Made by a program: the position numbers and the translations under genes. From positions 1 through 35,367 of the forward strand of contig JALCKY010000011.1 in NCBI GenBank assembly GCA_022647575.1: a stretch of DNA of 35,367 nt, in the 5' to 3' direction. The first letter of the stretch is position 1, and each line of letters starts with the position of its first letter. Shown here in pieces: positions 8,346-15,511 of this stretch. The stretch is from Lachnospiraceae bacterium (GTDB taxonomy: Bacteria; Bacillota; Clostridia; Lachnospirales; Lachnospiraceae). The notes below the pieces were generated by a model, which worked only from the letters and a program-made list of their open reading frames with translations, made no database searches and was not told the DNA's origin.

Positions 8346-8433
8346 GGAGAGGTATCGAAGTGGTCGTAACGAGCCGCACTCGAAATGCGGTCATCGGCTT
8401 GCCGGTGCATGGGTTCGAATCCCATCCTCTCCG
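8346..8433 (+). tRNA. tRNA-Ser (anticodon CGA)
   Basis: An 88-nt class II tRNA. The acceptor stem GGAGAGG (8346-8352) pairs with CCTCTCC (8426-8432), with discriminator G8433. The anticodon stem CCGCA/TGCGG encloses loop CTCGAAA with anticodon CGA at 8381-8383, reading UCG. It has a long variable arm and a T arm with GGTTCGAATCC. CCA is not encoded. No good promoter was seen directly upstream, so it may be read through from tadA. Confidence 0.97.
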
Positions 8434-8435
8434 CT

Positions 8436-9134
8436 ATGGCCATACATGGATTCAATAAATTAACGCTCCTGGATTATCCGGGCAAATGTGCAGCCACCGT
8501 TTTTCTGGGGGGCTGCAATTTTCGCTGTCCCTTCTGCCAGAACTCGGAGCTGGTCATCAGCCCGATGAGCCAGCCTGTCATCAAACCGGAAGAAGTCCTG
8601 AAATATCTTGAAAAAAGAAAAGGCATTCTTGACGGAGTCTGCGTCACCGGCGGCGAACCCACGCTGGAGCCTGACCTGAAGCCCCTGCTGCAAGAAATCA
8701 AAAAGCTCGGCTATCTCATCAAACTCGACACGAACGGTTCCCATCCCGAAGTCATGGAAGACCTGGCCGCAGCCGGTCTCATCGACACCGTCGCGATGGA
8801 TATCAAATCCTCTCCGGAGCATTACGCAAAGGCTGCCGGCGTCCCGGGCATCGATCTCATTCCGGTCGGCGACAGCGTGCAGTTCCTTCTGAAAGGGAAG
8901 CTTCCGTACGAATTCCGGACCACTGTCGTCCGCGAGCTTCATGAACGTGAGGATTTTATTTCCATCGGGAAATGGATCGCGGGTGCGCAGGCCTATTATC
9001 TTCAGGCCTTCCGCGACAGTGAGAACGTCATGAGCGACGGATTCAGTTCCTATACTTATGAAGAGCTGAATGAATTCCGGAAGCTGCTCGAAAAGACCAT
9101 TCCGAAGGTCGGCATCCGCGGCATCAACGCCTGA
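8436..9134 (+). CDS. anaerobic ribonucleoside-triphosphate reductase activating protein (radical SAM, NrdG-like)
   Basis: A 232-aa radical SAM enzyme of the type annotated as anaerobic ribonucleotide reductase activase. The cluster motif is C-N-F-R-C-P-F-C (C27, C31, C34), followed by V-T-G-G-E-P-T-L for SAM binding. The N-terminal F-N-K-L-T-L-L-D-Y-P-G is typical of this clade. No nrdD is in the window, so the partner glycyl-radical enzyme is unknown. The start ATG at 8436 lies two bases beyond the tRNA-Ser discriminator. A longer frame reading back through the tRNA is not believable. With no room for a ribosome site outside the tRNA, translation may be leaderless after tRNA 3' processing. 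Confidence 0.85.
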   Translation: MAIHGFNKLTLLDYPGKCAATVFLGGCNFRCPFCQNSELVISPMSQPVIKPEEVLKYLEKRKGILDGVCVTGGEPTLEPDLKPLLQEIKKLGYLIKLDTNGSHPEVMEDLAAAGLIDTVAMDIKSSPEHYAKAAGVPGIDLIPVGDSVQFLLKGKLPYEFRTTVVRELHEREDFISIGKWIAGAQAYYLQAFRDSENVMSDGFSSYTYEELNEFRKLLEKTIPKVGIRGINA

Positions 9135-9758
9135 TCAGAAGCACATCCTTTTGACGCCGAGCCATTCGGCGCAGCCCGCCAGCGCGGTTCCGTAAAAAAT
9201 CACTTCTTTATCCAGATTGAGATAATCGCAGAGCGTGCCGTCGCAGAGCACGCTTCCTTTGCAGAGCACGATGTCCGCCCAGTCGACGGCTTCTTTGGTT
9301 TCCGCCTCCGCAAGAGAGGTGCCGGCCGGCGCCTTCACTTCGAAATTCTTCTTCAGGCATTCCAGGATGTCTTCCTGCATGCCGATCAGCGCAATCTTCG
9401 GATTCCCGTAATTTTCACAGACGTAGCGCCGGATATTTTCCGCACAGAATTCCGGTTCTTTCCCCATGCAGTGCGCCGTCCGGGCCGCGTAGCCCAGTGC
9501 GCCCATGACGGCATTCAGGACTGCCGTGAAAATGCAGCGCTGCCTCTCATCCTCCAGATTCATTTCCAACGCTTCCCTGACCGTTCCCTCAAACGAAGAC
9601 GGAACGGAGGATTCGGCCTGACCGACTGCGCCTCTGAAAACAGCATTCATCTCGTTCCCGCTGCAGCTGACTTTCACGGTCTCGTCGGCAATCCCGCTGT
9701 CCTCGATGACCCGGTTGAATTTTGTTCTGAGAAATGAATACAGTTCCTGACAATCCAT
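9135..9758 (-). CDS. DUF364-like protein (putative heavy-metal chelatase fold)
   Basis: A 207-aa protein. The C-terminal half (about 118-207) resembles the DUF364 Rossmann-like domain: an I-A-L-I-G-M strand, W-A-D-I-V-L-C-K-G-S-V-L-C-D-G-T-L near residues 159-175, then V-I-F-Y-G-T-A-L-A-G. The N-terminal half has an A-V-L-N-A-V-M-G-A-L helix seen in the DUF4213 partner domain. Such proteins are suggested to bind metals, without proof. It is Cys-rich (at least 8 Cys). The stop codon is back to back with that of the convergent radical SAM gene. It starts 14 bases after the EAL gene stop, with GGCGGAG as ribosome site, so it is probably co-transcribed with the phosphodiesterase. Confidence 0.55.
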   Translation of the reverse strand: MDCQELYSFLRTKFNRVIEDSGIADETVKVSCSGNEMNAVFRGAVGQAESSVPSSFEGTVREALEMNLEDERQRCIFTAVLNAVMGALGYAARTAHCMGKEPEFCAENIRRYVCENYGNPKIALIGMQEDILECLKKNFEVKAPAGTSLAEAETKEAVDWADIVLCKGSVLCDGTLCDYLNLDKEVIFYGTALAGCAEWLGVKRMCF

Positions 9759-9772
9759 TTTTTCTCCGCCTC

Positions 9773-11716
9773 TTAAAGCCCTGCTTTAACATAGCTGATG
9801 ATCTGCATGAACTTTCCGCCCGGAACCGGCATGGAATAAAGGAAGCCCTGGAAATGATGACAGCCGATGGAATCCATCAGGTCTGCCTGCTCCTGCGTTT
9901 CGATTCCTTCCGCCAGAGGTTCGATCTTCAGTTCATTGATCAGCATCGTGATAAACTTCAGCGTCAGAAGGGATTTCTCATTCCTCTGCGCCGCCCATAC
10001 AATACTCTTGTCGATCTTGACGACCGAGTAATCATATGCCAGAAGATTCCCCGCATTCGAGTAGCCTGTCCCGTAATCGTCAAGGGCGAAGCGGATGCCT
10101 TCGGACATCAGTTTTCCGATCAGCTCCCCGGTCTTGTCGGAAGAGACGGCCGCTACGGATTCCGTGATCTCAAAGGTGATCATGCTGTGCGGAATCTGGT
10201 TCGCATCGATGATGGAAATGAGGCGGTCCGCCATATGCTCCTGCATGCACTGGATTGCGGACAGGTTCACATTGACGGTCTCGATCCCGTAATCCTGGGG
10301 ATGGGACATCGCGATGAAGCTGCACACCATCTGCAGCACCATTTCCCCGAGCTTCAGGATGTCGCCTTCCTGTTCGGCCAGCGGGATGAATTCTCCCGGG
10401 GCAATGTATCCGCCCTTGCCGTCGGGCAGGCGCGCCAGCGCTTCTGCCGACGTGTACCGTTTTTTTTCGGTGGAATAAATCGGCTGATAGAAAACTTCAA
10501 TCGTACTCTCTTCGATTGCCTGCCGGAGCGTGCGGAGGACCGACTCGCTCCTTTTCAGCTTTTCGGAAAAGTCCCTGCCGTAGAAAACCCTGGATTCGGT
10601 TCTTCCCACTTCCACCTTCAGCGCGTAATCCATGCTCTGCGAAAGTTCATCCATGGAATCGACGTCCTGCGGAAAACGGAGGCAGGTAATCACTGCCGTC
10701 AGCGGCACCTCCAGACGCTCAATCCGGAAGGGAGAATCAAACCGGCTGCGGACTGCCGCGACGGTCTCTGAGGGATCCCCCTCTCCTTTAAGAAGCATGG
10801 CAAACTTCGTGCCGATCAGGTGGAAGACATAGGCTTCCTTATTCAGAGAAAGCAGATAATTCGCCACGGTCTCGAGGACCTTGTCCCCGTTTTCACGCCC
10901 GATGGCCCCGCTGATCCCGGAAAAGCCTTCCGGATGGATTGTGATGACGGAAAACGCCCTGCCGTCCTCCATCAGGGATTTCGCAATGTCATGAAACGCC
11001 TTTTCATTTCCGGCCTTCGTATAGGGGTCATGATAAGCCAGCGGATTCTGCAGAGTGACAAACATCAGCATGGCCGGCATGGCCGTTTCAAACATGGTCA
11101 GGATCCGGTCGCCGGTCAGGAAGGAATAGATCAGGGACATGGCCATGAGGAGCACGAAGAGGAAAGACGCCACTCTCTGAATCAGGTCCAGCTGGCGGAA
11201 ATACCGGATGGCAAAAACAAGACTCAGGGCCACATAGAGGAACCTTACCGTGAAGGTGATCCATGCCTGGGAGCAGAAAATCCGCACCGTTCCGTTTTCC
11301 TCAAGGACGGAATAGAATCCGCGTCCGAATACCAGGAGAACGAAACATGCGGCAAGGAACGGTCCGACGAGGATCCAGTACCACTGCCGGCGGAAAGCCT
11401 GTCTGGTCTGTGTCATGGAAATAAAATTCAGACAGAAGAAAAGCGTGACCGCCGTAATCATCAGCTCGTCCAGAACGATGAAAACAGAAAGCACGCCCGT
11501 GTACGTTTTTCCCCAGGTCAGACAGGCATTGGAAAGGAAGATTTCCATCACGCAGGCAGCGATGCTGGCGATGATGGTTCTCCGGAAAATCCTGTCCTGC
11601 CAGGATATGCGGTTCCCTGTTGCAAAGAGGATGAAAAGCATGATGATAAAGATGACAAGAGCGGCAAGATTGAAATCGATGTTCCAGGCAAACGGCAGAA
11701 ATGCTGTCATTTTCAA
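9773..11716 (-). CDS. membrane c-di-GMP phosphodiesterase (degenerate GGDEF + EAL)
   Basis: A 647-aa protein. Six or seven N-terminal membrane helices (about 17-222) form a sensor region. A GGDEF-like domain (about 225-385) follows, in which the signature is replaced by I-G-T-K-F (301-305), so cyclase activity is unlikely. The EAL domain (about 395-640) has the catalytic set: E425-A-L, N484 (N-V-N-L-S), E516 (E-I-T-E-S), D546-D547 (D-D-Y-G-T-G-Y-S), K567 (V-K-I-D-K) and E603 (E-G-I-E-T). It should therefore hydrolyse c-di-GMP to pGpG. The GGDEF remnant may bind GTP or regulate. The ribosome site is GGAGAGAGGAG before the ATG. It heads an apparent two-gene unit with the DUF364-like gene and diverges from the alarmone synthetase. 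Confidence 0.93.
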   Translation of the reverse strand: MKMTAFLPFAWNIDFNLAALVIFIIMLFILFATGNRISWQDRIFRRTIIASIAACVMEIFLSNACLTWGKTYTGVLSVFIVLDELMITAVTLFFCLNFISMTQTRQAFRRQWYWILVGPFLAACFVLLVFGRGFYSVLEENGTVRIFCSQAWITFTVRFLYVALSLVFAIRYFRQLDLIQRVASFLFVLLMAMSLIYSFLTGDRILTMFETAMPAMLMFVTLQNPLAYHDPYTKAGNEKAFHDIAKSLMEDGRAFSVITIHPEGFSGISGAIGRENGDKVLETVANYLLSLNKEAYVFHLIGTKFAMLLKGEGDPSETVAAVRSRFDSPFRIERLEVPLTAVITCLRFPQDVDSMDELSQSMDYALKVEVGRTESRVFYGRDFSEKLKRSESVLRTLRQAIEESTIEVFYQPIYSTEKKRYTSAEALARLPDGKGGYIAPGEFIPLAEQEGDILKLGEMVLQMVCSFIAMSHPQDYGIETVNVNLSAIQCMQEHMADRLISIIDANQIPHSMITFEITESVAAVSSDKTGELIGKLMSEGIRFALDDYGTGYSNAGNLLAYDYSVVKIDKSIVWAAQRNEKSLLTLKFITMLINELKIEPLAEGIETQEQADLMDSIGCHHFQGFLYSMPVPGGKFMQIISYVKAGL

Positions 11717-11757
11717 TCTCCTCTCTCCTTCCGCAGGAAGATTCCCGACACGCTTTC

Positions 11758-11786
11758 ATTCTAGCATATTCATTGAAAATTCACAA
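11758..11786 (-). promoter_or_regulatory. promoter of the EAL gene, interleaved with the opposing promoter
   Basis: Minus strand: -35 TTGTGA (11786-11781), 17-base spacer, -10 TAGAAT (11763-11758) with extended TGC. Its -35 box lies inside the spacer of the plus-strand promoter at 11773-11800, so polymerase can probably occupy only one at a time. Confidence 0.55.
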
Positions 11787-11800
11787 TCCGATGCTATAAT
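11773..11800 (+). promoter_or_regulatory. promoter of the alarmone synthetase operon, leaderless spacing
   Basis: TTGAAA (11773-11778), 16-base spacer, TATAAT (11795-11800) with extended TGC. Only six bases separate the -10 box from the ATG at 11807, so the mRNA is predicted to begin at or next to the start codon. Confidence 0.75.
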
Positions 11801-11806
11801 CGAACC

Positions 11807-12424
11807 ATGGACAATTTCAGTATTTACGGCAGCCACCTGCCTGAAATGCATAAGGTCATGGAAGAAATGCTCCGCAGGATCGATCAGTACCGGGATCACA
11901 TGAAAAATGAGACCGGAACCGATCCGGTTGACCACACGCTCTCCCGCATCAAATCCGAAGAGAGCATGCGCGAAAAATGCCGCCGCCGGGGATTCCCGGA
12001 AACAACCGAATCCGCACTTTCGGAAATCCACGATGCCATCGGCATCCGCATCGTCTGTCCGTTCGTGAATGACGTCTATTCCGTCATCGGCTACCTGCAT
12101 TCCTTCTCGGACTGCCGGGTAGTGGAGGAAAAAGATTATATCCGGCACGCCAAGCCGAACGGCTACCGCAGCTATCACATCATCCTCCATGTCCGGGATA
12201 GCTACTTCGTGGAAGTGCAGCTGCGGACGGTCTCGATGGATACGTGGGCGGCTCTGGAGCACCAGCTGAAATACAAAAAAGAAGTACAGAATCAGAATCT
12301 TATCGAACAGGAACTGAAGCGCTGCGCCGACGAACTGGCATCGACAGACGCTTCCATGCAGACGATCCGGGACATGATCCGTGAAGAAGCAGGAAACATG
12401 GACATGAGCGAGGGCTACCAATGA
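11807..12424 (+). CDS. small alarmone synthetase (RelA/SpoT-domain GTP pyrophosphokinase)
   Basis: A 205-aa single-domain (p)ppGpp synthetase of the RelQ/YjbM type, transferring pyrophosphate from ATP to GTP or GDP. Motifs are S-R-I-K-S near 46-50 (ATP site), D-A-I-G-I-R (76-81, Mg-binding D76), K-P-N-G-Y-R-S-Y-H (116-124, G-loop) and V-E-V-Q-L-R-T (135-141, E136), then W147 and E-H-Q. There is no hydrolase domain and no regulatory TGS/ACT domains. The last codons overlap the response-regulator start in ATGA, so the alarmone synthetase and the two-component system are translationally coupled. No ribosome site is present; the promoter implies leaderless translation. Confidence 0.92.
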   Translation: MDNFSIYGSHLPEMHKVMEEMLRRIDQYRDHMKNETGTDPVDHTLSRIKSEESMREKCRRRGFPETTESALSEIHDAIGIRIVCPFVNDVYSVIGYLHSFSDCRVVEEKDYIRHAKPNGYRSYHIILHVRDSYFVEVQLRTVSMDTWAALEHQLKYKKEVQNQNLIEQELKRCADELASTDASMQTIRDMIREEAGNMDMSEGYQ

Positions 12425-13086
12425 AATTGCTTTTAGCAGAAGACACCATAGATCTTTCACGCGCCGAAGTCGCCGTGCTTTCCCACGAGGGCTATGAAGT
12501 CGATGCCGCCTATGACGGCGAGCAGGCACTTCAGCTGATTACGGCCGGCACGTACGACGGCATCATCCTGGATATCATGATGCCGAAAATGACCGGGCTC
12601 GAGGTTCTCACGGAAATCCGCAGCCGCGGCATCACCGCACCGGTGCTTCTTCTGACCGCCAAGGCGGAAATCGACGACCGCGTGACCGGACTGGATATGG
12701 GGGCAGACGACTACCTGACCAAGCCGTTCGCCATGAAAGAGCTTCTCGCCCGCGTCCGCTCCATGACGCGGAGGAAAACGGACTACAGCCTGAAGGACAT
12801 GAAGATCGGCGACATCCGCCTGAATTCAGAAAGCTTCGAGCTGGCTTCGGAAAATACCGTGCGCCTTTCCATCAAGGAATTTGAGCTGATGCAGACGCTG
12901 ATCCTGAACGCCGGGCATCCGCTGGCAACCGACTACCTGATTGCCAGGATCTGGGCAACGGAGCCGGATGCAAATTCCGATACGGTCTGGCTGTACATTT
13001 CCTACCTGAGGAAAAAACTGGATTCCATCGACTCGCATGTCCGGATCGCCGGCGACCGCGGAGGCAGCTTCACACTGAATGCATAG
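12421..13086 (+). CDS. OmpR/PhoB-family response regulator
   Basis: A 221-aa transcription factor. The receiver domain (1-115) has the acidic pocket E7-D8, phospho-acceptor D51 (L-D-I-M-M-P), T79 and K101 (K-P-F). The C-terminal winged-helix DNA-binding domain (about 125-219) has the L-S-I-K-E-F-E-L-M motif and the V-W-L-Y-I-S-Y-L-R-K-K-L recognition helix. It overlaps the alarmone synthetase by 4 bases and is 9 bases upstream of the kinase. Targets are unknown. Confidence 0.95.
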   Translation: MKLLLAEDTIDLSRAEVAVLSHEGYEVDAAYDGEQALQLITAGTYDGIILDIMMPKMTGLEVLTEIRSRGITAPVLLLTAKAEIDDRVTGLDMGADDYLTKPFAMKELLARVRSMTRRKTDYSLKDMKIGDIRLNSESFELASENTVRLSIKEFELMQTLILNAGHPLATDYLIARIWATEPDANSDTVWLYISYLRKKLDSIDSHVRIAGDRGGSFTLNA

Positions 13087-13095
13087 GGTAAGCTT

Positions 13096-14328
13096 ATGAA
13101 TATTGATTCTATCCGGAAACTGAGAAAAAAATTCATCTTCATCTCGATGGTTTCAATTGCCGTCGTCATGTTCGTGCTGGCCATTCTCATCAACGGCGTC
13201 AATTTCGCAAGCATCCGTTCGGAAATTTATGAAACGCTGGATTACATTTCCGACAACGGCGGCACGATTCCGCAGAGTACGCCGGCAACGATCACGCCCG
13301 GCAACGATTCTCCCGAATTCCGCTACCAGACAAGATATTTTTCCGTCGTTCTGGATTCCGAGGGAAATGAAACTTCCGCAAACACCGCCAGCATTGCCGC
13401 CGTCGACGAGACCGAAGCCGTTCAGTATGCCCGCCTGGTCTACCGGCGCTTCTTTAACTTCGGCGCCTACGGCGACTATTATTATGAAGTCACCAAGCAG
13501 TCCGACGGAAGCTACCTCGTCGTGTTCCTGGACTGCGCGATCCGCATCCATTCCTACTACCGCCTGCTCTACGGCTCCCTCTTTATCTGCCTCGGCGGAC
13601 TGCTGATTATTTTCCTGTTCATCTACTTTCTTTCGAACCGCATCATCCAGCCGGAAATCGAAAATGTCGAAAAGCAGAAGCAGTTCATTACGAATGCCAG
13701 CCATGAGCTGAAAACTCCCCTGGCCGTCATCCGTGCCAATACCGAAATCAGTGAAATGACGGCAGGAAAGACCGAATGGACAGAAAGCACGCTGAAGCAG
13801 GTCGACCGGCTCGATGAACTGGTGAAGAATCTCGTGACCCTTTCCCGCGCAAATGAACAGGCCGACACCGGCCTGATCACCGATCTCAACGTCTCAAAAG
13901 CCATCTCGGATGTCTGCGAGACCATGCGTCCCGTTGCCGAACAGCAGAAAAAGGAACTGGATAAAGAGGTTCAGGAAAATGTCATCATGCACACGGACGA
14001 GAATGCGATTCGCCAGCTGACGCGTCTCCTTCTCGACAATGCGATCAAGTACTGCGACGACGGAGGAAAGATCATCGTGGCCTTCTGGAAAAAGGGCAAG
14101 ACCATGCATCTTGTCATCAGCAACTCCTATGCGGAAGGAAAAGATACGGATTTCTCACGTTTCTTCGAACGCTTCTACCGGAAGGACGAGTCCCATAATG
14201 TCAGCAAGGGCGGCTACGGCATCGGTCTTTCGATTGCCCAGAATATCGTCACGCGGTTCAGGGGAAAGATCAACGCTTCCTGGAAGAACGGATACATTTC
14301 CTTCACCTGCACCATGTACGGACTGTAG
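13096..14328 (+). CDS. sensor histidine kinase
   Basis: A 410-aa membrane kinase. Helices are at about 13-35 and 159-180, enclosing a 120-residue extracytoplasmic sensor domain rich in Tyr and acidic residues with no recognised fold. No obvious HAMP domain separates the second helix from the H-box N-A-S-H-E-L-K-T-P-L (phospho-acceptor H203). ATPase motifs are the N-box L-L-L-D-N-A-I-K-Y (311-319), F-F-E-R-F-Y-R (F box) and G-Y-G-I-G-L-S-I (G2). It pairs with the adjacent response regulator. The ribosome site before the ATG is weak (GGTAAG), consistent with coupling to the preceding gene. Confidence 0.94.
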   Translation: MNIDSIRKLRKKFIFISMVSIAVVMFVLAILINGVNFASIRSEIYETLDYISDNGGTIPQSTPATITPGNDSPEFRYQTRYFSVVLDSEGNETSANTASIAAVDETEAVQYARLVYRRFFNFGAYGDYYYEVTKQSDGSYLVVFLDCAIRIHSYYRLLYGSLFICLGGLLIIFLFIYFLSNRIIQPEIENVEKQKQFITNASHELKTPLAVIRANTEISEMTAGKTEWTESTLKQVDRLDELVKNLVTLSRANEQADTGLITDLNVSKAISDVCETMRPVAEQQKKELDKEVQENVIMHTDENAIRQLTRLLLDNAIKYCDDGGKIIVAFWKKGKTMHLVISNSYAEGKDTDFSRFFERFYRKDESHNVSKGGYGIGLSIAQNIVTRFRGKINASWKNGYISFTCTMYGL

Positions 14329-14351
14329 AAAGGATTTTTAAGGCGCGGTTC

Positions 14352-14380
14352 TTGCATTTGAAAATGGATTGGAATATAAT
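14352..14380 (+). promoter_or_regulatory. promoter of a candidate small RNA
   Basis: TTGCAT (14352-14357), a 17-base spacer and a perfect TATAAT (14375-14380), located 24 bases after the histidine kinase stop. No open frame with a ribosome site follows before the terminator at 14432-14476. Confidence 0.7.
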
Positions 14381-14386
14381 ACAGCT

Positions 14387-14476
14387 ATCCCATTTGGAAG
14401 GGCTATGCTAGCGGTCCCCAATTGGTTATGTCCCTCGGCGCTTACCGTATAAAAGTGCCGAGGGGCATTTGTTTTT
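14387..14476 (+). ncRNA. candidate small RNA with C-rich loops
   Basis: A roughly 90-nt predicted transcript between the convergent kinase and apbE genes, with its own promoter and intrinsic terminator. The 5' part can fold as CCC/GGG (14389-14391 with 14399-14401). Three unpaired or loop C-runs (ATCCCA, GTCCCC, GTCCCT) could pair with G-rich ribosome-binding sites, as seen for UCCC-containing regulatory RNAs of other Firmicutes. I do not recognise a known RNA family or riboswitch. The downstream gene is convergent, so a cis-acting leader is unlikely. Confidence 0.55.
14432..14476 (+). terminator. intrinsic terminator of the candidate small RNA
   Basis: A 10-bp stem (14432-14441 with 14455-14464, one G-U pair) followed by TTTGTTTTT (14468-14476). 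It also ends transcription arriving from the kinase gene. The T-tract runs into the apbE stop codon on the other strand. Confidence 0.85.
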
Positions 14477-15408
14477 CAGAGATTGTATTTCACATCGTGA
14501 CCCGTCGTAAAGGTCTTTCCGTCTTCGGAAATGAACAGGCCCTTCAGGCCGCGCTCCTTGACGAGCTTCGTCCCGTCCTTCATCCCGTAGAGAATCACCG
14601 TCGTGCAGAGGGCATCCAGCTCTTCCGCATTCCCGCCGATCAGCGTGACGGAAGCCAGATTCGTATGCGCCGGCTGTCCGGTCCTCGGATCCAGGATATG
14701 ATGATAGCGGACACCGTCCTTCATGAAATAGCGTTCGTAGGTTCCGGAAGTCACGACGCATTCGTCTTTGACCGTCAGGTAGCCTGCCGTGCGGTCGGAA
14801 GCCAGAAGTCCTGCAAACGGATTGCGGATGCCGATTTTCCTCTCCCCGCCCCTGACGGCGACAGTGCCTCCGAAATTAATCGTATATTCTTTGATCTGAT
14901 GCTTATTCAGAAAATCGGCTGCCGTATCCACCGCCCAGCCTTTGGCGATTCCGCCCAGGTCCACAGCCTGCCCTTTTCTTTTCAGGAAGGCCGAGTCTTT
15001 TTTCAGGACAATATCCCGGTAGTCAATCAGCGGAAGCACTCTTTTGATTTCATCCTCGGAAGGGATATACGTCCCGCGCTTCCCGATGCTCCAGAGGATG
15101 GAGAGCGGACGCGTCGTAATATCAAAGATTCCGTTCGTCAGCTCCGCATATTTCACGCTGTCCTTCAGGATCCGGATGGTGTCTTCCTGCACTTCGACCG
15201 CCCTGTTTCCGGCCGCCGCATTCAGTTCCGAAATTTCGCTGTCGGCCAGAAAGGCAGACCAGCGGCTGTTGACATCCTGCATCCTTTCCCGGATGTCCCG
15301 GAGCAGTTCCATGCCTTCTTCCGGATAGTCCGCCTGACCGGAAAGTGCCGGCATTTCTATGGAGTTTACCGTGCCGAGGGCACGAAATGAAATCGACAGT
15401 GTTTTCAT
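14476..15408 (-). CDS. apbE: FAD:protein FMN transferase ApbE
   Basis: A 310-aa flavin transferase that attaches FMN through a phosphodiester bond to a Thr or Ser in exported electron-transfer proteins, using FAD. Family features include the N-terminal F-R-A-L-G-T block, W-S-A-F and S-E-I-S-E-L-N, the V-D-L-G-G-I-A-K-G-W-A-V-D segment at about 155-167, and the C-terminal H-H-I-L-D-P-R-T-G metal/flavin motif. A clear signal peptide or lipobox is absent. The ATG at 15408 fits the family N-terminus; a longer GTG start at 15441 lies inside the TGTACA repeat and is less likely. It is divergent from a protein bearing the ApbE target motif. Confidence 0.92.
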   Translation of the reverse strand: MKTLSISFRALGTVNSIEMPALSGQADYPEEGMELLRDIRERMQDVNSRWSAFLADSEISELNAAAGNRAVEVQEDTIRILKDSVKYAELTNGIFDITTRPLSILWSIGKRGTYIPSEDEIKRVLPLIDYRDIVLKKDSAFLKRKGQAVDLGGIAKGWAVDTAADFLNKHQIKEYTINFGGTVAVRGGERKIGIRNPFAGLLASDRTAGYLTVKDECVVTSGTYERYFMKDGVRYHHILDPRTGQPAHTNLASVTLIGGNAEELDALCTTVILYGMKDGTKLVKERGLKGLFISEDGKTFTTGHDVKYNL

Positions 15409-15422
15409 ATTCTTTTCCAATT

Positions 15423-15458
15423 CTGTACACGGATTGTACACAGTTCATCTGTTATACT
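15423..15458 (+). promoter_or_regulatory. TGTACA double site plus extended -10 upstream of the 4Fe-4S/FMN gene
   Basis: Two TGTACA palindromes (15424-15429 and 15435-15440) lie 11 bases apart, one helical turn, inside a CTGT-N13-ACAG dyad (15423-15443). Directly downstream is an extended -10, TGT plus TATACT (15450-15458), without a proper -35 box. The double site is where a regulator would replace a missing -35 element or block the divergent apbE leader. The regulator is unknown. Confidence 0.5.
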
Positions 15459-15511
15459 TCATTCAACAAGGAAGTTCCTATTTGACTATACCACAAAAGG
15501 AGAATAATTAC

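Noticed and set aside
9132-9137. TGATCA palindrome as a regulatory site
   Set aside because: It is two back-to-back TGA stop codons of convergent genes, with no further symmetry around it.
9734-10771. Long plus-strand open frame opposite the EAL gene
   Set aside because: It runs antisense to complete EAL catalytic motifs and has no ribosome site or recognisable domain.
14352-14476. Riboswitch upstream of apbE
   Set aside because: The element is on the plus strand and apbE is convergent on the minus strand, so it cannot be its leader. No known aptamer core was recognised.
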